Assembly: GCA_033980235.1 (NCBI GenBank)
Contig: CM067074.1
Location: 35,666,723 to 35,730,722 of the forward strand
Length of the DNA stretch: 64,000 nt
Direction: 5' to 3'
Source: Diadema setosum
Taxonomy: Eukaryota > Echinodermata > Echinoidea > Diadematoida > Diadematidae
This document shows, one piece after another, positions 33,851 through 45,498 of this stretch. The notes beneath the pieces are model-generated. The model saw only the letters and a list, made by a program, of their open reading frames with translations, did no database searches and was not told where the DNA came from. A program made the translations under genes and the position numbers. How positions within the stretch are numbered: the stretch's first letter is position 1; every line of letters starts with the position of its first letter.

Positions 33851-35635
33851 CTATGGGGAGGAGGGTCAGAGGTTGTTAGATAGCTGTGGCACAATTACAC
33901 TGTATCACGCATTCTAAAATCATAAAATGTGCCCCAAGAAAGTTTTGCAACATTCACTCTCTACAGGATGGAATGATATCATTTTCTGAAAAAAAACTAA
34001 ATAAATCATACAACATTGTATGTGTACGTCTAACGGGGAATGGGTAGAGTTGTATATCACAGTGCAGATTTGACACTCACACAAGAAAATTAATACAAAA
34101 ATTAATTTTCTCTCATCTGATTCTGAACCTGGAATGGAGAAGTTCACAAACATTCAAATGTCTTTACCATATTATAAATATACAGTAAATGTGACACTTA
34201 TTACAACAGCCCTCTACAGACCTGCCTAAACAGGCAAAACGTTATGTCTGGCATGGATGCAAGTGATGTCAGAGAATTTGAAATATCAGGAAAACTAACC
34301 ACCATTAATCAGAATGGTCTGTTCTACAGTTTCCTGTGCCATTTCTGATATCTGAGTTATTTCTAGAATGACTCAGAGACTGATTAAAAAACTCACAATC
34401 TCTGTTTTTCCCCAGCTCAGGATACAGGGAACAATCAACCCACTCACAGTACCCCGATAAGGTACTGTAATATCTTTTTCATTGCATAATAAACTCAATT
34501 CACACTAAATCTCATCTTATGAAGACCTGTCATATGAGAACATGCCCATGCAACCTCTGAAAGTAAACTACAATTAACCAATCACTTACCAATAGTGGGC
34601 CTGCCATGTATCGACTCTAAACACAATCACACATTTCAGAGTCTGTGGGTTAATTAGTCAGGAATCCTCACTGAGGTAACTTCCACCTGATACTGATAAA
34701 ACTTGATGCCTGCACTAAACTTTTGACCCTAATAAAGGCAACTACCAATGGAAAGCCCTTTTTTCTCTTCAACAGGCATTATCTGTCTTCACTAAGTGCT
34801 CACTTTGTTCAGTGCTATTTTGCTTGAGGATGGTAATGGGTATTGAAATGTGAGAGAAAACCATATCCCCTTTCAGTATTAAATGAAATTATTCCTCAAA
34901 TTTCTTATAATTTCTGTCAGGGCCTCAGGAAATCACTGTCACTTGAGAGCTGAAAACATAATTCTCTTAATATTCCACTGTATCAAATCATGGTGTGCCA
35001 ATGCATTACGTCAATATAAACATCTCTTTTTATTGCCAGTTTAATGCTTTTATTTCTCTTTTTCCACAAATCAAGACATACATTGCATCTTGCAGGAAAA
35101 GTGGTAAATTATGCAAATCCTTTATCTTTTTTCTTCCAAACCAAAATTCCTCAATCATAAAAAAAAAAGAAGTTTATTTACAATTCTGGCAATTACTGAT
35201 TACTGTATATGCTGTTATTTTTCTGAACGAGGAGGTCACACAGTATTACCTTTTCGCGAGATGTTGTTTACAAAAATTGACCTCGACGCTATCATAAGGG
35301 CAGTATTAGCCTGGCGCACGGCAACATTTTCGCGTGTAGTTAAATTCACAATCCAACAGTGATTTGCAAAATTCAAGAAAATTAAACTTCGTCATAATAA
35401 CAGCTAATAGAATACATCAACACAATTTGATTTTTTCCCCCATGTGAGTGTGTGTGCAGGTTTTCAGTGTGTGTGTGCATAATATATGGATGTTTGTTTA
35501 CAACATGTTGCAGGTTGGAAGATACACAATATTCAGGGAGGCACTGGGGAAGCAAAGGGGTGCTAATTCCACAGACTGTGGATGGCAAGAATACCCTTCT
35601 GCTTCTAACGTGACAGCTCCCACAAAGAAACTTAC
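33851..35635 (-). other. TPD52 intron before the cassette exon
   Basis: 1.8 kb without supported exons. It contains a CpG-rich patch at about 35225-35340 resembling the TTCGCG segment at 11996-12200. Nothing else is recognised. Confidence 0.5.
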
Positions 35636-35784
35636 GCGCTGGACTGCTTGAAGTTTGTCCAACCTGTTTTCATATCATTTTTGAAGACGGCCACCGGTGT
35701 GATACCAAGAAGACGTCTGATTTCCTTCGCTCTGATTTCTTTGGCTTTTAAGGTTTGTCGCAGAGCCTCGATATCCAGCTCAAC
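35636..35784 (-). CDS. TPD52: TPD52 family protein, coiled-coil exon
   Basis: 149-nt exon, phase 0 to 2, from the acceptor TGATAG|GTTGAG to the donor AGCGC|GTAAG. It encodes VELDIEALRQTLKAKEIRAK, then EIRRLLGITPVAVFKNDMKT, then GWTNFKQSSA. This matches the vertebrate D52 heptad region and what follows (EEIQTLSQVLAAKEKHLAEI, KRKLGI, GWQDVTATSA). D52 proteins form homo- and hetero-dimers through this coiled coil and act in vesicle trafficking and secretion. A TTAA-bounded mini-element (35820-35912) lies 36 nt upstream of this exon. Confidence 0.95.
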
Positions 35785-35819
35785 CTATCAGATACAGACA
35801 GGAAAAATAAATGAGTTTG

Positions 35820-35912
35820 TTAACCCGCTGAAGACGAGTCCCGTGTATACTCAGGCAGGTGTCAATGGGAAATGCATGTTGTAGCAAAATTAGTCCGTTC
35901 TCAATGGGTTAA
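35820..35912 (-). mobile_element. TTAA-bounded 93-bp palindromic mini-element, copy 1
   Basis: Begins TTAACCCGCTGAAGACGAGT and ends with CAATGGGTTAA. It matches the copies at 44362, 45019, 49458 and 50260 and lies in the same orientation as the 50260 copy. The conserved interior includes GTATACTC.GGCAGGTGTC and TTGTAGCAAAAT. Confidence 0.85.
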
Positions 35913-35991
35913 AAGTCAACTAACATCTGGAAAATAATGATATTGATGTATCAACAAGATTTACTCATAATCCGTCAGAAAGATGATTGTT

Positions 35992-36014
35992 TTTTCGGGG
36001 GGGGGGGGGGGGGA
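35992..36014. repeat. G homopolymer
   Basis: About 16 G residues inside the intron between two TPD52 exons. Confidence 0.9.
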
Positions 36015-36624
36015 ATAATGGGAGGTTTTTAAGTCTTGCACATTTTTGCTTGCTCAGAAGGTACTAGTATATAAATATGTTTGTAACTTGAAAAGAAATT
36101 ATCTGTATGGCTACTCGGTTGTTGGAATCACTATTTGACTTTGTATCAATATCACTATTATCTATGTTCATAGTCGTTTTATAATGAATTTAATATTGGA
36201 ATGACAGACAGATGATGTAAATTAGGTTAATGTTAGAATGAAACAGGGATACAACATAGCATGGCATGGGAAGGCTAGCCCGGCTTGGGTATGCATGTAT
36301 GTACCTACCGGTGGGATTTGAGAACCCCCGTACCAAATTGTGTGCCGTTGTATCAATGATTTCTAAAGTATACAGACATACACATTGTACATGTGAAGTA
36401 TCTTAAATGGAGTCGACCAATACCGATGAGTGTACGCTTCCATGCGCAACATATTTTCTGACAGATTTCATTAATGTTTTTTTTTTTTTTGCCTTGTTTT
36501 TTAAATTGATAGTTAACAAGTACAGGAAGCACTGAGAAAAGGATTGTCATACATGAAAGCATAAATCTTATAAACTGACATTCAGAACAAAATCATGTTA
36601 CTGTGTCGTAGCACAGAATGTCAC

Positions 36625-36776
36625 CTCAGCAAGTTCTGTCTTTAGTCTTCCCCTCTCCGCATCATCTATGGACAGGTTTTCACTGATGGGACTAGCCAGC
36701 TCACTTGGGGTGCTCGCTGGGGACTGTTCAAACAGAGGGGTTGAGTCACCTCGCCCTCCTGACTGCTCATCAGAAA
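36625..36776 (-). CDS. TPD52: TPD52 family protein, first common exon
   Basis: 152-nt exon, phase 1 to 0, from the acceptor TCCTGCAG|TTTCTG to the donor GCTGAG|GTGACA. Preceded by a G from either alternative first exon it reads VSDEQSGGRGDSTPLFEQSP and onward to SISENLSIDDAERGRLKTELAE. The first part is serine/proline-rich and probably disordered. The end, DDAERGRLKTELAE, is the start of the coiled coil (compare EEEQEELRRELAKVE in vertebrates). Both candidate first exons end in phase 1, matching this start. A MITE ends 31 nt upstream of the acceptor. Confidence 0.92.
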
Positions 36777-36806
36777 CTGCAGGAAAATATGAACATATTA
36801 AAAACA

Positions 36807-37190
36807 TTAAAGGAATTGTATAGTTTTGGTTGAGACCTAACTTATTTTTTTCAACATTTTTTGGTGAGATAATGAAAAGCTTCTTATGAAATATGAGAGA
36901 GCATGTAATTCCAAGAGGAATTCAAAGTTTATTTGATGAAAACTGGCTTTGAAATGGCTGAGATATCCAAAACAGAGTAATTGTAATAAAAGGTGGCCCC
37001 CACCTTTTATTATTTGTTTTACTTTGTTTTTGGATGTCTCAGCGATTCCAAAACTGATTGCCATCAAATAAACTTTGAATTACTCTTAGAATCAATGGTA
37101 TGCTCTGAACTATCTCATAAGCAGTTTCTCGGTATCTCACAAAAAGTTCAAGGCCCAATCCTCATCTCCACCAATATACTATCCCTTTAA
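36807..37190. mobile_element. MITE family 2 (380-bp foldback), copy A
   Basis: 384 bp bounded by TTAA. Left end TTAAAGGAATTGTATAGTTT, right end ACTATCCCTTTAA. The arms pair with each other (GAGATAATGAAAAGC against the right arm, TTTGATGAAAACTGGC against GCCATCAAATAAAC) around a GGTGGCCCCCACC centre. There is no coding potential. Confidence 0.85.
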
Positions 37191-40100
37191 CAATTAAAAT
37201 TCACCCAGTCTACAATGCTTCAAACAGCAAACTCTACTATGAAAGACGATCACTATCTTTTATAGAGACTAGTACTACATATATGTGTATGTGTAGACCA
37301 TAGATTTCCATTTCTTTACAGTACTATTCCTGTAACTACAATGTACAGTACAGTGTATAATGTCTACATTCAAAAAGATCCACATGGCAACCCATATTAG
37401 AAACTCTGAAATCTTGCTCATGTTGCCCTATAACATAGAACACAGACTTCTCTTCTCTCCTCAACTTTCACACTGTAATCTGGCTGCACGATTCACACAC
37501 TGCATTACAAATTCTGTAATCACATGATCCAGTCACATGACTTAATCACACAGTCTTGTTACAGTGTCATGATTCACTACAGAACACTTCAATAGTCAGC
37601 CATTGACTGGAAAAAAAAAAGAAGAATCAATTATAGGCTCACGCATGTTGAACACAATAATTCTTTGCTTTGAGTTTTAAAAGTAGTTCCTGTTGCACCG
37701 CCAGTCGCAGTCACAGTTTTCCTGGCACAAAGTTGTAGCTCCAAACACAGAAAAGCGTTGTTTTTTTTTTTTTTTTCCAGCAGATCATCTAATCCAATGG
37801 ACCTCTAAAAAGAATGCAGTACTCATCACTTCTCATCAGTGCATACAGTCAGATGTCTCCAACACTGTCAAAATCAACTGCTGACATACAGTCAGTGTAT
37901 GTGCAAGCCAAGCCTCCTTGATGTACTGTTGCCTTTGACAATGAGTTGTATGTAGTCCGGTTCATACAAATTGTAAATTGCCACTTGCAACCAGTTTTGA
38001 AACATAAGATTCACTTGATACTTCCCAGTCAGCGTTCAACAGCTCTCATCACAACCTATAGGCTTACTAGTCCCTTCCAGATGATGTGCGCAGAGCGAGC
38101 TGTACAAGCGCCTACAACACAGGCTGCCAGTCCCAGTATGAGTACATTTCACGATCTACCTTCCCAGTACAATGGATGTGTTGGTTTGTATATTTACAGC
38201 TTTTCATCTACCTCCTTCACTCAGTATAAACCTCCCATTCATCCACACAAGGTAACTGCCTATTGTGTTATGACTCATATCCCCTAAATATAGCCAACCA
38301 TAAAAAAAACAACAATAACGAGAGAGATATTTCAATACTGCCACTGTTCACATTCAACATCCTGTGCCTGTGAGGCACTTTTATGTGAAATGATCCGAAC
38401 AATAAATCTTTTACAGCACTTTTATATCTTAATTACTAAATTGACTCGGTTCATGTTAAGCACATTGTACAAACAGTACTTTCAAATTGCTGTGTGGCAA
38501 TCATGGAATTGACAGTGACTTTACAAATTGCAATCACACTCACTTACTGTATCATCAATTAGCATAGGCTAAGAGCCAATCAGTCTACCACTTGAAAGTT
38601 TTATAACATTGTTTCATTGTCTCTGTCTATGAGCCGATGTATCCCAGGCCACAAAGAAAACTAAACATTAATCATATACATATTATGTAGCTGTAGATAC
38701 TAGCCAACACACATAAGTGCCATCCACACAGACAAAATAGCGAAATACTTAACGATCGCGATCCTAATACTGAGATTTTTTACCTCTGTCCAGACGGACA
38801 AAAATATCCAACTTTTTTGCAAATCGCGATAATTTGTCGCTAAAACTGTGCGTGCCTGAAATCTACCAAAATGGTGACTTTTGAATGATCCCTGCGATGA
38901 GTATGATCTTTTTTTGCCCCCCCCCCCCCCCCCCCCCCGAGTTCACACACTCGTCACGGTGTGAATTATCATGCTATTTCTGAAATTCCTAAATACGCTG
39001 TAATCAAAAGATTTCTTGGAATTCAGATCACAATGCTGAGCACACTATTCAGTGGATTTTTATGCCATCAAAGGCAAACATTTTGTAATTTGGATCCGAT
39101 GCAAAACTTGAGATTTTATCAAGCTAATTTTTGTTATGTGCAATGTGAATCCCACTATAAACATTGCAGAAAAATCAAAATGTTCATTTGCAGCATTTAT
39201 CATTTAAAGAAAACATGAGAGGGCCCAAAACACTCTGATAGAGTTTTTTTTTTTTTTTGTACCATTTGTTTGTCTGAAATAATTTGGGTATATCACTCAA
39301 TTGATAAAATTGACAAATTGAACTGTAATGACTTTTTAGTTTACTGCTACCAATATCAAACAATTGGGAGGGGAAAAAATAATGTTTTGCCTGACAACAA
39401 GTTGTAGAATTAAGATCACAAACAGCTTGGCCCTCACCCAATCAGAGTCCTTCATTTTGAGAACCCAGAACCTTCCAGTTTATCCCTCGTTGTAATAAAG
39501 CCACTGCAGTTATTTTTTCCACAATGCACGACCTAGAGTGGCTATGACATGAACATAGCACTGCATGTTGATGTACAAGAGCATTAAAATTGCACCTGTA
39601 GCCATGAAGGCAAATATCAAAGACAATTTTTTTTTTTCCTGAGCAAACCCATGCCATACTCAGGACAAAGGGTATTCAAAAGTGGGTGCCCCATATTGGA
39701 CAAAAAAGAAAAGAAAAAAAGAAAGTAAATATCTATTATGTCACCATGCACAACTACTAGACCCTTCTCATTCGTCATTCGGCAGTGAATCATTGTACAA
39801 ACATGTACCCAAAATGCACGTGACTATAAAACCAAACAAATCAAATAGAAAATATGAAATTCAATTCGTGATCTAAACCAGGACTTGGCTAGTCTTTTGC
39901 AAAGACCCTACTGTTAGCACAGACAGTTGATGAGCATAGAGAGCCCAAGCTAACTGAATCAAATGCAAGAGCCTTTTCAGATCTGTGAATGCAGAGACAC
40001 CAAACCCCAGACATTTTTTATACAGGCCTCAACCCCATTGCGAATTGGAGACTCTGATTGCATGAACATGCGCACAATACCGTAATGCCTCTTGCGACGA

Positions 40101-41826
40101 GCTTCTAGATCTTGGGAGAATGTAGATGCTCTCTGATGCTATACAGTGTAGCCTTATTTCTGAACATACATGACAAAACTATGGGCGAGTTGGATAAAGC
40201 TTACCTTTAAGCAATAGAAAATACATATCGTGACCCGCTACAACAAAAGGATCCTAAAGTCGCTGACGGGCGAGCCAAGCATGGTCCAGAAAAAATGGTA
40301 TTTTCAGGCCTTTCCTTTGATCATTTAGCTTCGAAATTTCGGCAGATGATAGAAGATACATTAGAGTACAAAATTATGTTAAAAACAGAAATCCGAACGT
40401 TTTGACAGATTTTGGTGATCTGACTTCAAACTCGATTTTCTCGGCTCACCCGTCAGCGACTTTAGGATCCTTTTGTTGTAGCGGGTCACATATTTTTTTA
40501 ATAAGCGAGAGACACACAGCTACACGATTTACAGTGGGAGAAATTGAAACTCAAGCAGGAGAGTGGGAGATTTTGAGAGAATGGCCTCAAAACGGGAGAT
40601 CTGCCGAAAGTGAGGAAAGTTGGGAGTCTCTGTGAATATGAGTATTACTTGCACTATACGAGCCAATAGAAAGCCTATCCAACGTGTGCACCACACAACA
40701 CCTACATGTACCGAGTAATTCAGAATTGAGAAAATTCAGTCAGTCACTTCAACCAATGGAATTAAAGATATATGCCCATCAGCCACCAGTGTAAAATGCA
40801 CTATATGCTGAGCTTCTTTGAATTGAAGAAAGTTCTGCAGATTAATTGGTAGTGACTTTTGTTACACAAGGCTAGTGGCAAAATTTGCTATTAATTCAAA
40901 GTGAGTGACTATTGAGTTCAGCAATGAGACAGAATTCCATAAAAGAAATCTCATCCCCCCCCCCCCCCCCCCCCCCCAGGTTTGTATATTCCACCATGAC
41001 AACCATACTTGTAAATACTACTATGTACAGTGAGAAAGCCTTGGACAAAGGCTACATGTAGGACTTAGCCAATTCAGAATACTTTCAGCACTGCAAGGGG
41101 GGGGGGGGGGGGGTGGGAATGAACAACACCTACATGCACATGTACTCAACTTTGGCCACAACGACATGAACGACTTCTGGGGCACATCCATTCACTTACA
41201 TGTGTAAGCAATGTGTACTTTATTGTAGATTGCATTTGAGACCTGAGTTGTGCAAAATTAGGTACCCAGACTTTGCTGCTTTTAATGCTACTTGAATCAA
41301 ACTGAGTTGAACTCTTTTACAAATTATTATTTCAAATCACAATGCATTTCATACACAATTGAGAGCTTTTCAAGAGAGCACACCAGCCTTCTACTGCTTT
41401 TACTTTACATCAAGAAATCATCAATCACATGATGGATGAGATAGTTTGGCTGACTTCAGTGATAATATCCATGAACCTTGTTTCTTCCTTTGAAAACTGA
41501 TTGAATCTATAGAGAATGGGTTCAAGGGAGGGTTGATTCGATACACTTCCCCTCCTGTGCTGTGCGTGAGTGAAGTGTAGTGATTTCTAGACAACTGTTT
41601 GGTCAAAAGCTGATGTTCAAACATAGGAAAACTGCTCCCAGTGCTCAAACATAAAATATCATTTGACCGACATCTAAATCTTAAGAATTAGTTTCTACTT
41701 GCTTAATCTGTTGTGGACAAGCTAATTTTGCTATAACATGTATTTCCTATAGACATCTGCCTACATATATTCAAAGGTAACATGTATGTAAAAAAGGGAG
41801 AAAAAACTTGCTTTTTAGAATATAAC
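37191..41826 (-). other. TPD52 intron between the internal first exon and the common exons
   Basis: Noncoding. It contains T, C and G homopolymers (37759-37777, 38917-38938, 40955-40977, 41098-41113), and a 41-bp-TIR element at 40227-40490. A CpG-containing patch at 38740-38900 has recurring CGCGAT words. No exon supported. Confidence 0.55.
40227..40490. mobile_element. Short MITE with ~40-bp terminal inverted repeats (family 3)
   Basis: GTGACCCGCTACAACAAAAG at the left continues for about 41 bp through GGATCC and CGCTGACGGG, and is matched base for base by the right end. TA dinucleotides flank it. The interior (about 180 bp) shares CATTTAGCTTCGAAAT and GGCAGATGATA with a longer relative at 43467-44157. 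Confidence 0.88.
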
Positions 41827-42271
41827 CTTTTTTAGGAAGAGAAGAAGTGGATTCAGCTGCAGAGGAGCAGGGTGTCTCCGGTCCTGAATCTCCATCTAGG
41901 TCTGGAACTAAGGCTAGATAAGTCTGATAGCTGGGGGCGTCCTTCAGGGGAGATTTGTACCCATCTTCCGCCTCCCATTCAGTACCTTCCTCCTGGGAAC
42001 AGTAGCCATCCTCTTGTGGGGAGGGCAAAGTGGGCGTGGTCCCTTTAGTGGGCGTGGTCCCTTTAAGAGGCCTCTGGCCCCCCTTCTGCCTCACTGGTGG
42101 ATTCCCATTCTCTGAAGTCACTGATGAGTTCTCCATCTCTAGGAAGCTCCAGTCGGCATTACTGTCGTCAAAGTTGTAAAGCCGGTGATCGAGGATTGGC
42201 GAGTGTGTGTGTGGACGGGGAGCAGCAGTCTGTATGGCAACATCACAGGTTGTAGAGGGCTTGGTGGCCAT
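41827..42271 (-). CDS. TPD52: TPD52 family protein, alternative long first exon
   Basis: Encodes 148 residues plus one base. Start AGAAATGGCC has A at -3 and G at +4. The donor is AAAAAAG|GTTATA, a weaker match than the other donors, in phase 1, exactly as the upstream first exon. Splicing to 36625-36776 gives a 344-residue isoform (364 with the cassette). The N-terminal part is acidic and rich in S, P, T and G, probably disordered, with no domain I recognise, although MATKPSTTCDVAIQT and a DWSFLEMENS motif look protein-like. An exact 18-bp tandem duplication gives KGTTPT twice. Vertebrate TPD52 also uses alternative promoters with different first coding exons; whether this one is homologous is not clear. 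Confidence 0.75.
42030..42065 (-). repeat. TPD52: Exact 18-bp tandem duplication inside the long first exon
   Basis: Two identical copies of GTGGGCGTGGTCCCTTTA (plus strand) encode KGTTPT twice on the minus strand. The frame is preserved. Confidence 0.95.
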
Positions 42272-43466
42272 TTCTCACGACAACATCTACCAGCTTCAAA
42301 GACGAACAGCTGACCACTTGTTGTACACTAGGCATTATGGCAGATGAATCCAGTGTAGCAGGGAGCAAATGCCAACATTGATCAAGCGGTAACAAAGACT
42401 GGTACGTATACCACAACAAGCTGAGCAGCTGTGTCCGTGAACCGTGACGAGTTTATACGCAGCACACCTGGCCGACTCTCATAAAAAAAAAAAATGAGAA
42501 TAATAAAGACCTGTCAAAATTATGCCAGCAAGGAGAAATCCATACGTCAGTATCTGAGCAGCTTTGACTACCAGTAGATGTTACTATCATCTGACATAAT
42601 CACTCAGGCATTTCAAAATAGATCATGATTGTGTGGGTTCACATTTCCTACAGGAAGGCTGGCTAACACGAACCGCACCAGCAAGATTCAGGAATGACAG
42701 GTTCGAGTCATGCCAGCGATGTGTTCCGTTCTGCCTGGCAAACAGCAAAAAAAGGTTGACCATTTGATGCAAGAAACAGTCATTAACTAAAGTACTATCA
42801 TGTAGGTTGGCTTGTAATGATGGCTTCACGTTGCTAAGAGCAAATTTGCCAAAATGCGCTTGAACGATCCCATAAAGAGACTGAAACCGTTAATGCTAAC
42901 TGTCCTTGGAGGTCTTTTCTATTGACAGTGCAGCCCATCTAGTCAGCCAAGCATATCGCAATGATCAAGAGCAATGTACAAAACTCCAATGATGTCTGTT
43001 AGCCAGCCCCAGTGTCACCCCCAATGGAAGAGATAGAGAGAGAGAGAGATTATGACGTGGCAACCTGCTGCATATGGGACATCTGTATTTAGAGGGCAAA
43101 GTATGGGAATTTCTTTGTTTACCAATCAAGTGGGCTGAAGCGGTATCATACGTATCTTCTTATACCCAGAGCCAACTGCACAGGATACTGACTATACCAT
43201 TCCATCAGATCACTAATTTGGTTTGTTGATCAATGTCACAAACAGTCATTGTAATGATAGTTAAAAAATAAAAGTAGCAATCTATAAATGTTATCTGATT
43301 CTCTGACCAAAGTAATAGTTCTATTTTCCACTTAAATCAAATCAGTAAATTGAGTACAGATTTGATCTATTATACATTGTACATTTAAATTGACTCTGAT
43401 ATCGTCTCATTCATTTTAAATGCATGAACTGAGATGACCCAAATGATTCACAATATTAGTGAAATA
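42272..43466. other. Region upstream of the internal TPD52 first exon
   Basis: Probable promoter and 5' UTR of the long isoform by position; no TATA box or other core element is convincing. A short AG run lies at 43029-43049. No ORF on the minus strand extends the exon upstream convincingly. Confidence 0.35.
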
Positions 43467-44157
43467 TGTGACCTGCCATTACATGAAACAAAAGGATCCA
43501 AAAGTTACTGATGGCTGAACAGAGAAAATCGAACTTGAGGTCAGATCAAAATCGGTCAAAACCATCAAATTTCAGTTGTTGGCAAAATGTACAGATGTTT
43601 ACACTTAGTCTAATGTTTCGTTTATCATCTGCCGATATTTCGAAGCTAAATGATCAAAGGAAAGGCAAGAATTTTTTTTTTCTAGGCCATGATTTTTCCA
43701 ACTTTCAACGGAACAGTGATGTGTCCGAAGATTTGGATTTAGTACCGCAGATAGACTCCGCCCCTAGCAACGAGGGAGTAATCTTATTAGTCAGGGCATG
43801 GCATCCTCTGGATACTGATTGGTCGTGCCTAGACCGCTGGCACTAAGCTTGAATGAACATCACAGAGGTTGCTTTGAGCGGACCTTCTACTGTTTAAGGT
43901 GATAACTGGAATACACGTGTACTTGTACCTCCCCTTGATCATGATTGTGTCAGAAAGAAAACTTTGAAGGCGGTTTTCTCAAAACGCTGATTTCCTAGAC
44001 ATGGTCTCATAAAATTATCAATATCTTCGCAACCGAGTACTTTTATTAGTTGTGTTATATATGAAATTAAAGTGGAAGAGTAAGGAAATAATATCATGTC
44101 ATTTTCAGAAAATCGATCTCTCTCGACTTTCAGATCCTTTTGTTGAAGGGGGTCACA
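43467..44157. mobile_element. Longer family 3 element (~690 bp)
   Basis: Flanked by TA. Left TGTGACCTGCCATTACATGA with AACAAAAGGATCC; right CAGATCCTTTTGTTG and GGGGGTCACA. It shares end and subterminal sequence with 40227-40490 (GGATCC, CATCTGCCGATATTTCGAAG, TTTAGCTT in inverse order) but keeps more interior. No transposase ORF. Confidence 0.75.
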
Positions 44158-44361
44158 TACACTGTATTACTAGCTGCTGTGCCACAATGATATCAACTCT
44201 AATATAAAGTTTGCAATTTTGACAAAATTCAGTCACTATCTACATGTACATCACATTCATGAGAGCTTCTGTACAAAGCCTAGATAGATACAATCTTACT
44301 GCCTTGTATCCCGTTTTCTTTCCTTTGTAAATGCATGCTACATGTATGTATGTATACAGTA

Positions 44362-44451
44362 TTAACCCGTTGAGGATAGCTGATTTTGCTACAACACACA
44401 TTCCCCATACACTTGCCCCAGTATTCCCGGGACTCGTCCTCAATGGGTTAA
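44362..44451 (+). mobile_element. TTAA-bounded palindromic mini-element, copy 2
   Basis: 90 bp from TTAACCCGTTGAGGATAGCT to CCTCAATGGGTTAA. Opposite orientation to copies 1 and 5. Confidence 0.88.
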
Positions 44452-45018
44452 AGGTGCATAGTCCCGGTAGTGTAGAGGGCACTGTTGATGATACTGACGA
44501 TCACCGTTAGCATTGATACGAAGATTGCCGAAGTTGAGCTGTCATCAAGAGTAAAGCGCATAGGTGTTGCTAAGTAACGTTGCCTTCGTAACATTGTCTT
44601 CTCTGCACCTCATGCAGTCTGTAGTAATGCCAGGGTGCGTGCATATGTGTTTCTTATTATGACATCACAAAAGAAGTTTGCTAAAGCTGTCATCCCCTCA
44701 GCCGTATCATGAGCCGAACTGTGATCAGACCATTGGCTACAGTGGATCGGACTGCTTCGGACTCAGGGAAGTGGGCCAAAGCGTAAGCGCCAAACAGAAG
44801 TCAATAGCGTAGGTCTCTATAGGAAACTTGCGCCATGCGCCCACGTACGCATTTGACTAAAACACCAGGACCATGTACCTTTAAAGTCAACTTCCTGCAA
44901 CATCAGCAAATGGGGATGTTTTGCAAAATGGAAGAGTGTCTACAGAGTTACATACTTGACCTATTTGACCAATGGTGTGAAATTGTCGAGTGGAATGGCA
45001 ACCACGATTGGCGTACAG

Positions 45019-45111
45019 TTAACCCGTTGAGGACGGACTGATTTTGCTACAACACGCATTTCCCGTAGACACCTGCCCGAGTATACTCGGGACTCGTCCT
45101 CAACGGGTTAA
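45019..45111 (+). mobile_element. TTAA-bounded palindromic mini-element, copy 3
   Basis: 93 bp from TTAACCCGTTGAGGACGGAC to CGTCCTCAACGGGTTAA. The inner GAGTATACTCGG is itself palindromic. Its last TTAA is also the first TTAA of the MITE at 45108. Confidence 0.9.
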
Positions 45112-45498
45112 AAGGATCGCATAGTTTTGGTTAAGACCTAATTTCAGGTTTCTAACATTATTTGGTGAGATAATGAGAAACCTCTTATGAAATATGAAAG
45201 AGCATGTAATTCTATGAGGAATTCAATGTTTATTTGATGAAAATTGGTTTTGAAATGGCTGAGATATCCAGAAAAGAGCGATTCTAATAAAGTGTGGGAC
45301 CCACACTTTATTACGATCGCTTTTGTTTTACTTTGTGTTTGGATGTTTTAGTCATTCCAAACCCGATTTTCATCAAATAAACTTTGAATTCCTTTTAAAA
45401 TGGTATGCTTTGTACTATATCATAAGTGTTTTCTTGGTATCTCGCAAAAAGTTAAAAGCCCAATTCTCATCTCCACCAATACTGTACCATCCCTTTAA
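45108..45498. mobile_element. MITE family 2, copy B
   Basis: 391 bp from TTAAAAGGATCGCATAGTTT to CATCCCTTTAA. The centre GTGTGGGACCCACAC is a palindrome. It shares its left TTAA with the mini-element at 45019-45111. Confidence 0.88.
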
